Shown here piece after piece: positions 33,001-44,900 of a DNA stretch of 64,000 bases. Every line of letters begins with the position of its first letter. The stretch's first letter is position 1. The position numbers were made by a program, and so were the translations under genes. Below the pieces are notes generated by a model, which was not told where the DNA came from, made no database searches, and saw only the letters and a program-made list of their open reading frames with translations. Source of the DNA: Palaemon carinicauda. Its lineage: Eukaryota > Arthropoda > Malacostraca > Decapoda > Palaemonidae. The stretch covers positions 63,933,247 to 63,997,246 of the forward strand of contig NC_090739.1 in the NCBI RefSeq assembly GCF_036898095.1, in the 5' to 3' direction.

Positions 33001-33999
33001 TAATGCAAGGGGTGGGGAAGCTAAAAAGAGGTCAAATAAACTTCTAATGCAAGGGGTGGGGAAGCTAGAAAGAAGTCAAAGAACTTCTAATGCAAGGGGT
33101 GTGGGAGCTAAAAGAGGTCAAAGAATTTCTAATGCAAGGGGTTTGGGAGCTAAAAAGAGGTCAAAAAACTTCTAATGCAAGGGGTGTGGGAGCTAAGAAG
33201 AGGTCAAAGAACTTCTAATGCAAGGGGTGTGGGAGCTACAAAGATATCAAAGAACTTCTAATGCAACGGGTTTGGGAGCTAAAAAGAGGTCAAAGAACTT
33301 CTAATGCAAGGGGTGTGGGACCTAAAAAGAGGTCAAACAACTTCTAATGCAAGGGGTGTGGGAGCTAGAAAGAGATCAAAGAACTTCTAATGCAAGGGGT
33401 TTGGGAGCTAAAAAGAGGTCAAAGAATTACTAATGCAAGGGGTGTGGGAGCTAAGAAGAGGTCAAAGAACTTCTAATGCAAGGGGTGTGGGAGCTAGAAA
33501 GAGATCAAAGAACTTCTGATGCAAGGGGTTTGGGAGCTAAGAAGAGGTCAAAGAACTTCTAATGCAAGGGGTGTGGGAGCTAAAAAGAGGTCAAAGAACA
33601 TCTAATGCAAGGGGTGAGGAAACTAAAAAGAGGTCAAAGAACTTCTATTGCATGGGGTGTGGGAGCTAAAAAGAGGTCAAAGAACTTTTAATGCAAGGGG
33701 TATGGGAGCTAGAGGTCAAAGAACTTCTAATGCTAGAGGTGTGGGAGCTAAAAAGAGGTCAAAGAACTTCTAATGCTAGATGTGTGGGAGCTAAAAAGAA
33801 GTCAAAGAACTTCTAATGCTAGAGGCGTGGGAGCTAAAAAGAGGTCAAAGAACTTCTAATGCTTGAGGTGTGGGAGGTAAAAAGAAGGTCAAAGAACTTC
33901 TAATGCAAGGGGTGGGGGTGCTAAAAGGAGGTCAAAGAACTTCTAATGCAAGAGGTGGGGAGCTAAAAAGAGGTCAAAGAACTTCTAATGCAAGGGGGT

Positions 34000-36120
34000 G
34001 TGGGAGCTAAAATGAAGTCAAAGAACTTCTAATGCTAGAGGTGTGGGAGCTAAAAAGAGGTAAAAAAACCTCTAATGCTCGAGGTGTGGGAGCTAAAAAG
34101 AGGTCAAAGATATTCTAATGCAAGGGGTGTGGGAGCTAAAAAGAGGTCTAAGAACTTCTAATGCAAGAGGTGTGGGAGCTAAAAAGAGGTCAAAGAACTT
34201 CTAATGCTAGGGGTGGGGGAGCTAAAAAGAGGTCAAAGAACTTCTAATGCAAGGGTGTGGGAGCTAAAAAGAGGTCAAAGAACTTCTAATGCAAGGGGTT
34301 TGGGAGCTAAAAAGAGGTCAAAGAACTTCTAATGCAAGGGGTGGGGGAGCTAAAAAGAGGTCAAAGAATTTCTAATGCAAGGGATGTGGCAGCTAAAAAG
34401 AGGTCAAAGAACTTCTGATGCAAGGGGTGTGGGAGCTAAAAAGAGGTCAAAGAACTTCTAATGCAAGGGGTGTTGGAGCTAAAAAGAGGTCAAAGAACTT
34501 CTAATGCAAGGGGTGTGGGAGCTAAAAAGAGGTCAAAGAACTTCTATTGCAAGGGGTGGGGAAGCTAAGAAGAAGTCAAAGAACTTCTAATGCAAGGGAT
34601 GGGGGAGCTAAAAAGAAGTCAAAGAACTTCTAATGCAAGGGGTGGGGGAGCTAAAAAGAAGTCAAAGAATTTCTAATGCAAGGGGTGGGGAAGCTAAAAA
34701 GAAGTCAAAGAACTTCTAATGCACGGGGTGGGGAAGCTGAAAATAAGTCAAAGAACTTCTAATGCTTGAGGTGTGGGAGCTAAAAAGAAGTCAAAGAACT
34801 TCTAATGCTAGAAGTGGGGGAGCTGAAAAGAGGTCAAAGAACTTCTAATGCTAGAGGTGTGGGAGCTAAAAAAAGGTAAAAAAACTTCAAATGCTATAGG
34901 TGTGGGAGCTAAAAACAGGTCACAGAACTTTTAATGCTAGAGGTGTGGGAGCTAAAAAGAGGTCAAAGAACCTATAATGCTAGAGGTGTGGGAGATAAAA
35001 AAAAAAGGTTAAAAAACTTCTAATGCAAGGGGTGGGGGAGCTAAAAGGAGGTCAAAGAACTTCTAATGCAAGAGGTGGGGAGCTAAAAAGAGGTCAAAGA
35101 ACTTCTAATGCAAGGGGGTGTGGGAGCTAAAATGAAGTCAAAGAACTTCTAATGGTAGAGGTGTGGGAGCTAAAAAGAGGTAAAAAAAACCTCTAATGCT
35201 AGAGGTGTGGGAGCTAAAAAGAGGTCAAAGATATTCTAATGCAATGGGTGTGGGACCTAAAAAGAGGTGTAAGAACTTCTAATGCAAGAAGTGTGGGAGC
35301 TAAAAAGAGGTCAAAGAACTTCTAATGCAAGGGATGTGGGAGCTAAAAAGAGGTCAAAGAACTTCTGATGCAAGGGGTGTGGGAGCTAAAAAGAGGTCAA
35401 AGAACTTCGAATGCAAGGAGTGTTGGAGCTAAAAAGAGGTCAAAGAACTTCTAATGCAAGGGGTGTGGGAGCTAAAAAGAGGTCAAAGATTTTCTATTGC
35501 AAGGGGTGGGGAAGCTAAGAAGAAGTCAAAGAACTTCTAATGCAAGGGGTGGGAAAGCTAAAAAGAAGTCAAAGAATTTCTAATGCAAGGGGTGGGGAAG
35601 CTAAAACGAAGTCAAAGAACTTCTAATGCACGGGGTGGGGAAGCTAAAAATAAGTCAAAGAACTTCTAATGCTTGAGGTGTGGGAGCTAAAAAGAAGTCA
35701 AAGAACTTCTAATGCTAGAAATGGGGGAGCTAAAAAGAGGTCAAAGAACTTCTAATGCTAGAGGTGTGGGAGCTAAAAAGAGGTAAAAAAACTTCAAATG
35801 CTATAGGTGTGGGAGCTAAAAACAGGTCACAGAACTTTTAATGCTAGAGGTGTGGGAGCTAAAAAGAGGTCACAGAACCTATAATGCTAGAGGTGTGAGA
35901 GGTAAAAAAAAAAAAGGTTAAAAAACTTCTAATGCAAGGGGTGGGGGAGCTAAAAGGAGGTCAAAGAACTTCTAATGCAAGAGGTGGGGAGCTAAAAAGA
36001 GGTCAAAGAACTTCTAATGCAAGGGGGTGTGGGAGCTAAAATGAAGTCAAAGAACTTCTAATGCTAGAGGTGTGGGAGCTAAAAAGAGGTAAAAAAACCT
36101 CTGATGCTAGAGGTGTGGGA
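34000..36120. repeat. ~909-bp higher-order duplication within the satellite
   Basis: The variant AAAAAAGGTTAAAAAAC occurs at 35001 and 35910. It is flanked in both copies by the same succession of GCTAGAGG-type, GCTATAGG-type and GGGGGTGTGG-type units. Confidence 0.75.
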
Positions 36121-37609
36121 GCTAAAAAGAGGTCAAAGAACTTCTAATGCAAGGGGTGGGGAAGCTAAAAAGAGGTCAAAGAACTTCTAATGCAAGGGTG
36201 TTGGAGCTAAAAAGAGGTCAAAGAACTTCTAATGCAAGGGGTGGGGGAGCTAAAAAGAGGTCAAAGAACTTCTAATGCAAGGGGTGGGGGAGCTAAAAAG
36301 AGGTCAAAGAACTTCTGATGCAAGGGGTGTGGGAGCTAAAAAGAGGTCAAAGAACTTCTGATGCAAGGGGTGTGGGAGCTAAAAAGAGGTCAAAGAACTT
36401 CTAATGCAAGAGGCGTGGGAGCTAAAAAGAGGTCAAAGAACTTCTAATGCAAGGGGTGTTGGAGCTAAAAAGAGGTCAAAGAACTTCTAATGCAAGGGGT
36501 GTGGGAGCTAAAAAGAGGTCAAAAAACTTCTATTGCAAGGGGTGGGGAAGCTAAGAAGAAGTCAAAGAACTTCTAATGCAAGGGATGGGGAGCTAAAAAG
36601 AAGTCAAAGAACTTCTAATGCAAGGGGTGGGGGAGCTAAAAAGTCAAAGAATTTCTAATGCAAGAGGTGGGGAAGCTAAAAAGAAGTCAAAGAACTTCTA
36701 ATGCAAGGGGTGGGGAAGCTAAAAAGAGGTCAAAGAACTTCTAATGCAAGGGGTGGGGGAGCTAAAAAAAGGTCAAAGAACTTCCGATGCAAGGGGTGTG
36801 GGAGCTAAAAAGAGGTCAAAGAACTTCTAATGCAAGGGGTGGGGGAGCTAAAAAAAGGTCAAAGAAATTCTAATGCAAGGGGTGGGGGAGCTAAAAAGAG
36901 GTAAAAAAAACTTCTAATGCAAGGGGTGGGGAAGCTAAAAACAGGGTCAAAGAACTTCTAATGCAAGGGGTGGGGAGCTAAAAAGAGGTCAAAGAACTTC
37001 TAATGCAAGGGGTGCGGGAGCTAAAAAGAGGTCAAAGAACTTCTAATGCAAGGTGTGGGGAAGCTAAAAAGAGGTCAAAGAACTTCTAATGCAAGGGGCG
37101 TGGGAGCTAAAAGAGTTCAAAGAACTTCTAATGCAAGGGGTGGGGAAGCTAAAAAGAGGTCAAAGAACTTCTAATGCAAGGGGTGGGGGAGCTAAAAAGA
37201 GGTCAAAGAACTTCTAATGCAAGGGATGTGGGTGCTAAAAAGAGGTCAAAGAACTTCTAATGCATGGGGTGTGGGAGCTAAGAAGATGTCAAAGAACTTT
37301 TAATGCAAGGGGTGGGGGAGCTAAAAAGAGGTCAAAGAACTTCTAATGTAAGGGGTTTGGTAGCTAAAAAGAGGTCAAAGAATTTCTAATGCAAGGGGTG
37401 TGGGAGCTAAAAAGAGGTCAAAGAACTTCTAATGCAAGGGGTGGGGAAGCTAAAAAGAGGTCAAAGAACTTCTAAGGCAAGGGGTGTGGGAGCTAAAAAG
37501 AGGTCAAAGAACTTCTAATGCAAGGGGTGGGGAAGCTAAAAAGAGGTCAAAGAACTTCTAATGCAAGGGGTGTGGAAGCTAAAAAGGGGTCAAAGAACTT
37601 CTAATGCAA

Positions 37610-38900
37610 GGGGGGTGGAGGAGCTAAAAAGAGGTCAAAGAACTTCTAATGCTTGAGGTTTGGGAGCTAAAAAGAAGTCAAAGAACTTCTAATGCTAGAA
37701 GTGGGGGAGCTAAAAAGAGGTCAAAGAACTTCTAATGCAAGGGTGGGGGAGCTAAAAAGAGGTCAAAGAACTTCTAATGCAAGGGGTGGGGAAGCTAAAA
37801 AGAGGTCAAAGAACTTCTAATGCAAGGGGTGGGGGAGCTAAAAAGAGGTCAAAGAACTTCTAATGCAAGGGATGTGGGTGCTAAAAAGAGGTCAAAGAAC
37901 TTCTAATGCATGGGGTGTGGGAGCTAAGAAGATGTCAAAGAACTTTTAATGCAAGGGGTGGGGGAGCTAAAAAGAGGTCAAAGAACTTCTAATGTAAGGG
38001 GTTTGGTAGCTAAAAAGAGGTCAAAGAATTTCTAATGCAAGGGGTGTGGGAGCTAAAAAGAGGTCAAAGAACTTCTAATGCAAGGGGTGGGGAAGCTAAA
38101 AAGAGGTCAAAGAACTTCTAAGGCAAGGGGTGTGGGAGCTAAAAAGAGGTCAAAGAACTTCTAATGCAAGGGGTGGGGAAGCTAAAAAGAGGTCAAAGAA
38201 CTTCTAATGCAAGGGGTGTGGAAGCTAAAAAGGGGTCAAAGAACTTCTAATGCAAGGGGGGTGGAGGAGCTAAAAAGAGGTCAAAGAACTTCTAATGCTT
38301 GAGGTTTGGGAGCTAAAAAGAAGTCAAAGAACTTCTAATGCTAGAAGTGGGGGAGCTAAAAAGAGGTCAAAGAACTTCTAATGCAAGGGTGGGGGAGCTA
38401 AAAAGAGGTCAAAGAACTTCTAATGCAAGGGGTGGGGAAGCTAAAAAGAGGTCAAAGAACTTCTAATGCAAGGGGTGGGGAAGCTAGAAAGAAGTCAAAG
38501 AACTTCTAATGCAAGGGGTGTGGGAGCTAAAAGAGGTCAAAGAACTTCTAATGCAAGGGGTGTGGGAGCTAAGAAGAGGTCAAAGAACTTCTAATGCAAA
38601 GGGTGTGGGAGCTAGAAAGAGATCAAAGAACTTCTAATGCAAGGGGTTTGGGAGCTAAAAAGAGGTCAAAGAACTTCTAATGCAAGGGGTGTGGGAGCTA
38701 AAAAGAGGTCAAACAACTTCTAATGCAAGGGGTGTGGGGGCTAGAAAGAGATCAAAGAACTTCTAATGCAAGGGGTTTGGGAGCTAAAAAGAGGTCAAAG
38801 AACTTCTAATGCAAGGGGTGTGGGACCTAAGAAGAGGTCAAAGAACTTCTAATGCAAGGGGTGTGGGAGCTAGAAAGAGATCAAAGAACTTCTAATGCAA
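37610..38900. repeat. ~646-bp higher-order duplication within the satellite
   Basis: GGGGGGTGGAGGAGC occurs at 37610 and 38256 (15 monomers apart). Preceding and following units, including TTTGGTAGC and AAGGGGTC variants, match in order. Confidence 0.8.
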
Positions 38901-41900
38901 GGGGTTTGGGAGCTAAAAAGAGGTCAAAGAACTTCTAATACAAGGGGTGTGGGAGCTAAAAAGAGGTCAAAGAACTTCTAATGCAAAGGGTGGGGAAACT
39001 AAAAAGAGGTCAAAGAACTTCTATTGCATGGGGTGTGGGAGCTAAAAAGAGGTCAAAGAACTTTTAATGCAAGGGGTATAGGAGCTAGAGGTCAAAGAAC
39101 TTCTAATGCTAGAGGTGTGGGAGCTAAAAAGAGGTCAAAGAACTTCTAATGCTAGATGTGTGGGAGCTAAAAAGAAGTCAAAGAACTTCTAATGCTAGAC
39201 GCGTGGGAGCTAAAAAGAGGTCAAAGAACTTCTAATGTTTGAGGTGTGGGAGCTAAAAAGAAGTCAAAGAACTTCTAATGCTGAAAGTTGGGGAGCTAAA
39301 AAGAGGTCAAAGAACTTCTAATGCTAGAGGTGTGGCCCGTGGGAGCTAAAAAGAGGTCAAAGAACCTATAATGCTAGAGGTGTGGGAGGTTAAAAAAAGG
39401 TCAAAGAACTTCTAATGCAAGGGGTGGGGGAGCTAAAAGGAGGTCAAAGAACTTCTAATACAAGAGGTGAGGAGCTAAAAAGAGGTCAAAGAACTTCTAA
39501 TGCAAGGGGGTGTGGGAGCTAAAATGAAGTAAAAGAACTTCTATTGCAAGGGGTGGGGAAGCTAAGAAGAAGTCAAAGAACTTCTAATGCAAGGGATAGG
39601 GGAGCTAAAAAGAAGTCAAAGAACTTCTAATGCAAGGGGTGGGGGAGCTAAAAAGAAGTCAAAGAATTTCTAATGCAAGGGGTGGGGAAGCTAAAAAGAG
39701 GTCAAAGAACTTCTGATGCAAGGGGTGTGGGAGCTGAAAAGAGGTCAAAGAACTTCTAATGCAAGGGGCGTGGGAGCTAAAAAGAGGTCAAAGAACTTCT
39801 AATGCAAGGGGTGTTGGAGCTAAAAAGAGGTCAAAGAACTTCTAATGCAAGGGGTGTGGGAGCTAAAAAGAGGTCAAAGAACTTCTATTGCAAGGGGTGG
39901 GGAAGCTAAGAAGAAGTCAAAGAACTTCTAATGCAAGGGATGGGGGAGCTAAAAAGAAGTCAAAGAACTTCTAATGCAAGGGGTGGGGGAGCTAAAAAGA
40001 AGTCAAAGAATTTCTAATGCAAGGGGTGGGGAAGCTAAAAAGAAGTCTAAGAACTTCTAATGCAAGGGGTGGGGAAGCTAAAAAGAGGTCAAATAACTTC
40101 TAATGCAAGGGGTGGGGGAGCTAAAAAAAGGTCAAAGAACTTCCGATGCAAGGGGTGTGGGAGCTAAAAAGAGGTCAAAGAACTTCTAATGCAAGGGGTG
40201 GGGGGGCTAAAAAAAGGTCAAAGAAATTCTAATGCAAGGGGTGGGGGATCTAAAAAGAGGTAAAAAAAACTTCTAATGCAAGGGGTGGGGAAGCTAAAAA
40301 CAGGGTCAAAGAACTTCTAATGCAAGGGGTGGGGAGCTAAAAAGAGGACAAAGAACTTCTAATGCAAGGGGTGCGGGAGCTAAAAAGAGGTCAAAGAACT
40401 TCTAATGCAAGGGGTGGGGAAGCTAAAAAGAGGTCAAAGAACTTCTATTGCAAGGGGCGTGGGAGCTAAAAGAGGTCAAAGAACTTCTAATGCAAGGGGT
40501 GGGGAAGCTAAAAAGAGGTCAAAGAACTTCTAATGCAAGGGGCGGGGGAGCTAAAAAGAGGTCAAAAAACTTCTAATGCAAGGGATGTGGGTGCTAAAAA
40601 GAGGTCAAAGAACTTCTAATGCATGGGGTGTGGGAGCTAAGAAGAGGTCAAAGAACTTTTAATGCAAGGGGTGGGGGAGCTAAAAAGAGGTCAAAGAACT
40701 TCTAATGTAAGGGGTTTGGTAGCTAAAAAGAGGTCAAAGAATTTCTAATGCAAGGGGTGTGGGAGCTAAAAAGAGGTCAAAGAACTTCTAATGCAAGGGG
40801 TGGGGAAGCTAAAAAGAGGTCAAAGAACTTCTAATGCAAGGGGTGTGGGAGCTAAAAAGAGGTCAAAGAACTTCTAATGCAAGGGGTGGGGAAGCTAAAA
40901 AGAGGTCAAAGAACTTCTAATGCAAGGGGTGTGGAAGCTAAAAAGGGGTCAAAGAAATTCTAATGCAAGGGGGGTGGAGGAGCTAAAAAGAGGTCAAAGA
41001 ACTTCTAATGCTTGAGGTGTGGGAGCTAAAAAGAAGTCAAAGAACTTCTAATGCTAAAAGTGGGTGAGCTGAAAAGAGGTCAAAGAACTTCTAATGCAAG
41101 GGTGGGGGAGCTAAAAAGAGGTCAAAGAACTTATAATGCAAGGGGTGGGGAAGCAAAAAAGAGGTCAAAGAACTTCTAATGCAAGGGGTGGGGAAGCTAG
41201 AAAGAAGTCAAAGAACTTCTAATGCAAGGGGTGTGGGAGCTAAAAGAGGTCAAAGAACTTCTAATGCAAGGGGTGTGGGAGCTAAGAAGAGGTCAAAGAA
41301 CTTCTAATGCAAGGGGTGTGGGAGCTAAGAAGAGGTCAAAGAACTTCTAATGCAAGGGGTGTGGGAGCTAGAAAGAGATAAAAAAACTTCTAATGCAAGG
41401 GGTTTGGGAGCTAAAAAGAGGTCAAAGAACTTCTAATGCAAGGGGTGTGGGAGCTAAAAAGAGGTCAAACATCTTCTAATGCAAGGGGTGTGGGAGCTAG
41501 AAAGAGATCAAAGAACTTCTAATGCAAGGGGTTTGGGAGCTAAAAAGAGGTCAAAGAACTTCTAATGCAAGGGGTGTGGGACCTAAGAAGAGGTCAAAGA
41601 ACTTCTAATGCAAGGGGTGTGGGAGCTAGAAAGAGATCAAAGAACTTCTAATGCAAGGGGTTTGGGAGCTAAAAAGAGGTCAAAGAACTTCTAATGCAAG
41701 GGGTGTGGGAGCTAAAAAGAGGTCAAAGAACTTCTAATGCAAAGGGTGGAGAAACTAAAAAAAAGGTCAAAGAACTTCTATTGCATGGGGTGTGGGAGCT
41801 AAAAAGAGGTCAAAAAACTTTTGATGCAAGGGGTATAGGAGCTAGAGGTCAAAGAACTTCTGATGCTAGAGGTGTGGGAGCTAAAAAGAGGTCAAAGAAC

Positions 41901-44900
41901 TTCTAATGCTAGATGTGTGGGAGCTAAAAAGAAGTCAAAGAACTTCTAATGCTAGACGCGTGGGAGCTAAAAAGAGGTCAAAGAACTTCTAATGTTTGAG
42001 GCGTGGGAGCTAAAAAGAAGTCAAAGAACTTCTAATGCTAGAAGTGGGGGAGCTAAAAAGAGGTCAAAGAACTTCTAATGCTAGAGGTGTGGGAGCTAAA
42101 AAGAGGTCAAAGAACTTCAAATGCTATAGGTGTGGGAGCTAAAAAGAGGTCAAAGAACTTTTAATGCTAGAGGTGTGGGAGCTAAAAAGAGGTCAAAGAA
42201 CCTATAATGCTAGAGGTGTGGGAGGTTAAAAAAAGGTCAAAGAACTTCTAATGCAAGGGGTGGGGAAGCTAAAAGGAGGTCAAAGAACTTCTAATGCAAG
42301 AGGTGGGGAGCTAAAAAGAGGTCAAAGAACTTCTAATGCAAGGGGGTGTGGGAGCTAAAATGAAGTCAAAGAACTTCTAATGCTAGAGGTGTGGGAGCTA
42401 AAAAGAGGTAAAAGAACCTCTAAATGCTAGAGGTGTGGGAGCTAAAAAGAGGTCAAAGATATTCTAATGCAAGGGGTGTGGGACCTAAAAAGAGGTGTAA
42501 GAACTTCTAATGCAAGAAGTGTGGGAGCTAAAAAGAGGTCAAAGAACTTCTAATGAAAGGGGTGGGGGAGCTAAAAAGAGTTCAAAGAACTTCTAATGCA
42601 AGGGTGTGGGAGCTAAAAAGAGGTCAAAGAACTTCTAATGCAAGGGGTGGGGGAGCTAAAGAGGTCAAAGAACTTCTAATGCCAGGGATGTGGGAGCTGA
42701 AAAGAGGTCAAAGAAATTCTGATGCAAGGGGTGTGGGAGCTAAAAAGAGGTCAAAGAACTTCTAATGCAAGGGGTGTTGGAGCTAAAAAGAGGTCAAAGA
42801 ACATCTAATGCAAGGGGTGTGGGATCTAAAAAGAGGTCAAAGAACTTCTATTGCAAGGGGTGGGGAAGCTAAGAAGAAGTCAAAGAACTTTTAATGCAAG
42901 GAATGGGGGAGCTAAAAAGCAGTCAAAGAACTTCTAATGCAAGGGGTGCGGGACCTAAAAAGAAGTCAAAGAATTTCTAATGCAAGGGGTGGGGAAGCTA
43001 AAAAGAAGTAAAAGAACTTCTAATGCAAGAGGTGGGGAAGCTAAAAAGAAGTCAAAGAACTTCTAATGGAAGGGGTGGGGGAGCTAAAAAAAGGTCAAAG
43101 AACTTCCGATGCAAGGGGTGTGGGAGCTAAAAAGAGGTCAAAGAACTTCTAATGCTTGAGGTGTGGGAGCTAAAAAGAAGTCAAAGAACTTCTAATGCTT
43201 GAAGTTGGGGAGCTAAAAAGAGGTCAAAGAACTTCTAATGCAAGGGTGGGGGAGCTAAAAAGAGGTCAAAGAACTTCTAATGCAAGGGGTGGGGAAGCTA
43301 AAAAGAGGTCAAAGAACTTCTAATGCAAGGGGTGGGGAAGCTAGAAAGAAGTCAAAGAACTTCTAATGCAAGGGGTGTGGGAGCTAAAAGAGGTCAAAGA
43401 ACTTCTAATGCAAGGGGTGTGGGAGCTAAGAAGAGGTCAAAGAACTTCTAATGCAAGGGGTGTGGGAGCTAGAAAGAGATCAAAGAACTTCTAATGCAAG
43501 GGGTTTGGGAGCTAAAAAGAGGTCAAAGAACTTCTAATGCAAGGGGTGTGGGAGCTAAAAAGAGGTCAAACAACTTCTAATGCAAGGGGTGTGGGAGCTA
43601 GAAAGAGATCAAAGAACTTCTAATGCAAGGGGTTTGGGAGCTAAAAAGAGGTCAAAGAACTTCTAATGCAAGGGGTGTGGGACCTAAGAAGAGGTCAAAG
43701 AACTTCTAATGCAAGGGGTGTGGGAGCTAGAAAAAGATCAAAGAACTTCTAATGCAAGGGGTTTGGGAGCTAAAAAGAGGTCAAAGAACTTCTAATACAA
43801 GGGGTGTGGGAGCTAAAAAGAGGTCAAAGAACTTCTAATGCTAGAGGTGTGGGAGCTAAAAAGAGGTCAAAGAACTTCTAATGCTAGATGTGTGGGAGCT
43901 AAAAAGAAGTCAAAGAACTTCTAATGCTAGACGCGTGGGAGCTAAAAAGAGGTCAAAGAACTTCTAATGTTTGAGGTGTGGGAGCTAAAAAGAAGTCAAA
44001 GAACTTCTAATGCTGAAAGTTGGGGAGCTAAAAAGAGGTCAAAGAACTTTTAATGCTAAAGGTGTGGGAGCTAAAAAGAGGTCAAAGAACTTCAAATGCT
44101 ATAGGTGTGGGAGCTAAAAACAGGTCACAGAACTTTTAATGCTAGAGGTGTGGGAGCTAAAAAGAGGTCAAAGAACCTATAATGCTAGAGGTGTGGGAGG
44201 TTAAAAAAAGGTCAAAGAACTTCTAATGCAAGGGGTGGGGGAGCTAAAAGGAGGTCAAAGAACTTCTAATGCAAGAGGTGAGGAGCTAAAAAGAGGTCAA
44301 AGAACTTCTAATGCAAGGGGGTGTGGGAGCTAAAATGAAGTCAAAGAACTTCTATTGCAAGGGGTGGGGAAGCTAAGAAGAAGTCAAAGAACTTCTAATG
44401 CAAGGGATAGGGGAGCTAAAAAGAAGTCAAAGAACTTCTAATGCAAGGGGTGGGGGAGCTAAAAAGAAGTCAAAGAATTTCTAATGCAAGGGGTGGGGAA
44501 GCTAAAAAGAGGTCAAAGAACTTCTGATGCAAGGGGTGTGGGAGCTGAAAAGAGGTCAAAGAACTTCTAATGCAAGGGGCGTGGGAGCTAAAAAGAGGTC
44601 AAAGAACTTCTAATGCAAGGGGTGTTGGAGCTAAAAAGAGGTCAAAGAACTTCTAATGCAAGGGGTGTGGGAGCTAAAAAGAGGTCAAAGAACTTCTATT
44701 GCAAGGGGTGGGGAAGCTAAGAAGAAGTCAAAGAACTTCTAATGCAAGGGATGGGGGAGCTAAAAAGAAGTCAAAGAACTTCTAATGCAAGGGGTGGGGG
44801 AGGTAAAAAGAAGTCAAAGAACTTCTAATGCAAGGGGTGGGGAAGCTAAAAAGAAGTCTAAGAACTTCTAATGCAAGGGGTGGGGAAGCTAAAAAGAGGT

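Noticed and set aside
28162..42765. ORFs of 60-138 codons inside the satellite (RGQRTSNAR-like repeats)
   Set aside because: They occur only where neighbouring monomers are 42 bp long; the regular 43-bp unit with two TAA per monomer closes all frames. Only the 45-bp edge is kept as a possible coding relic.
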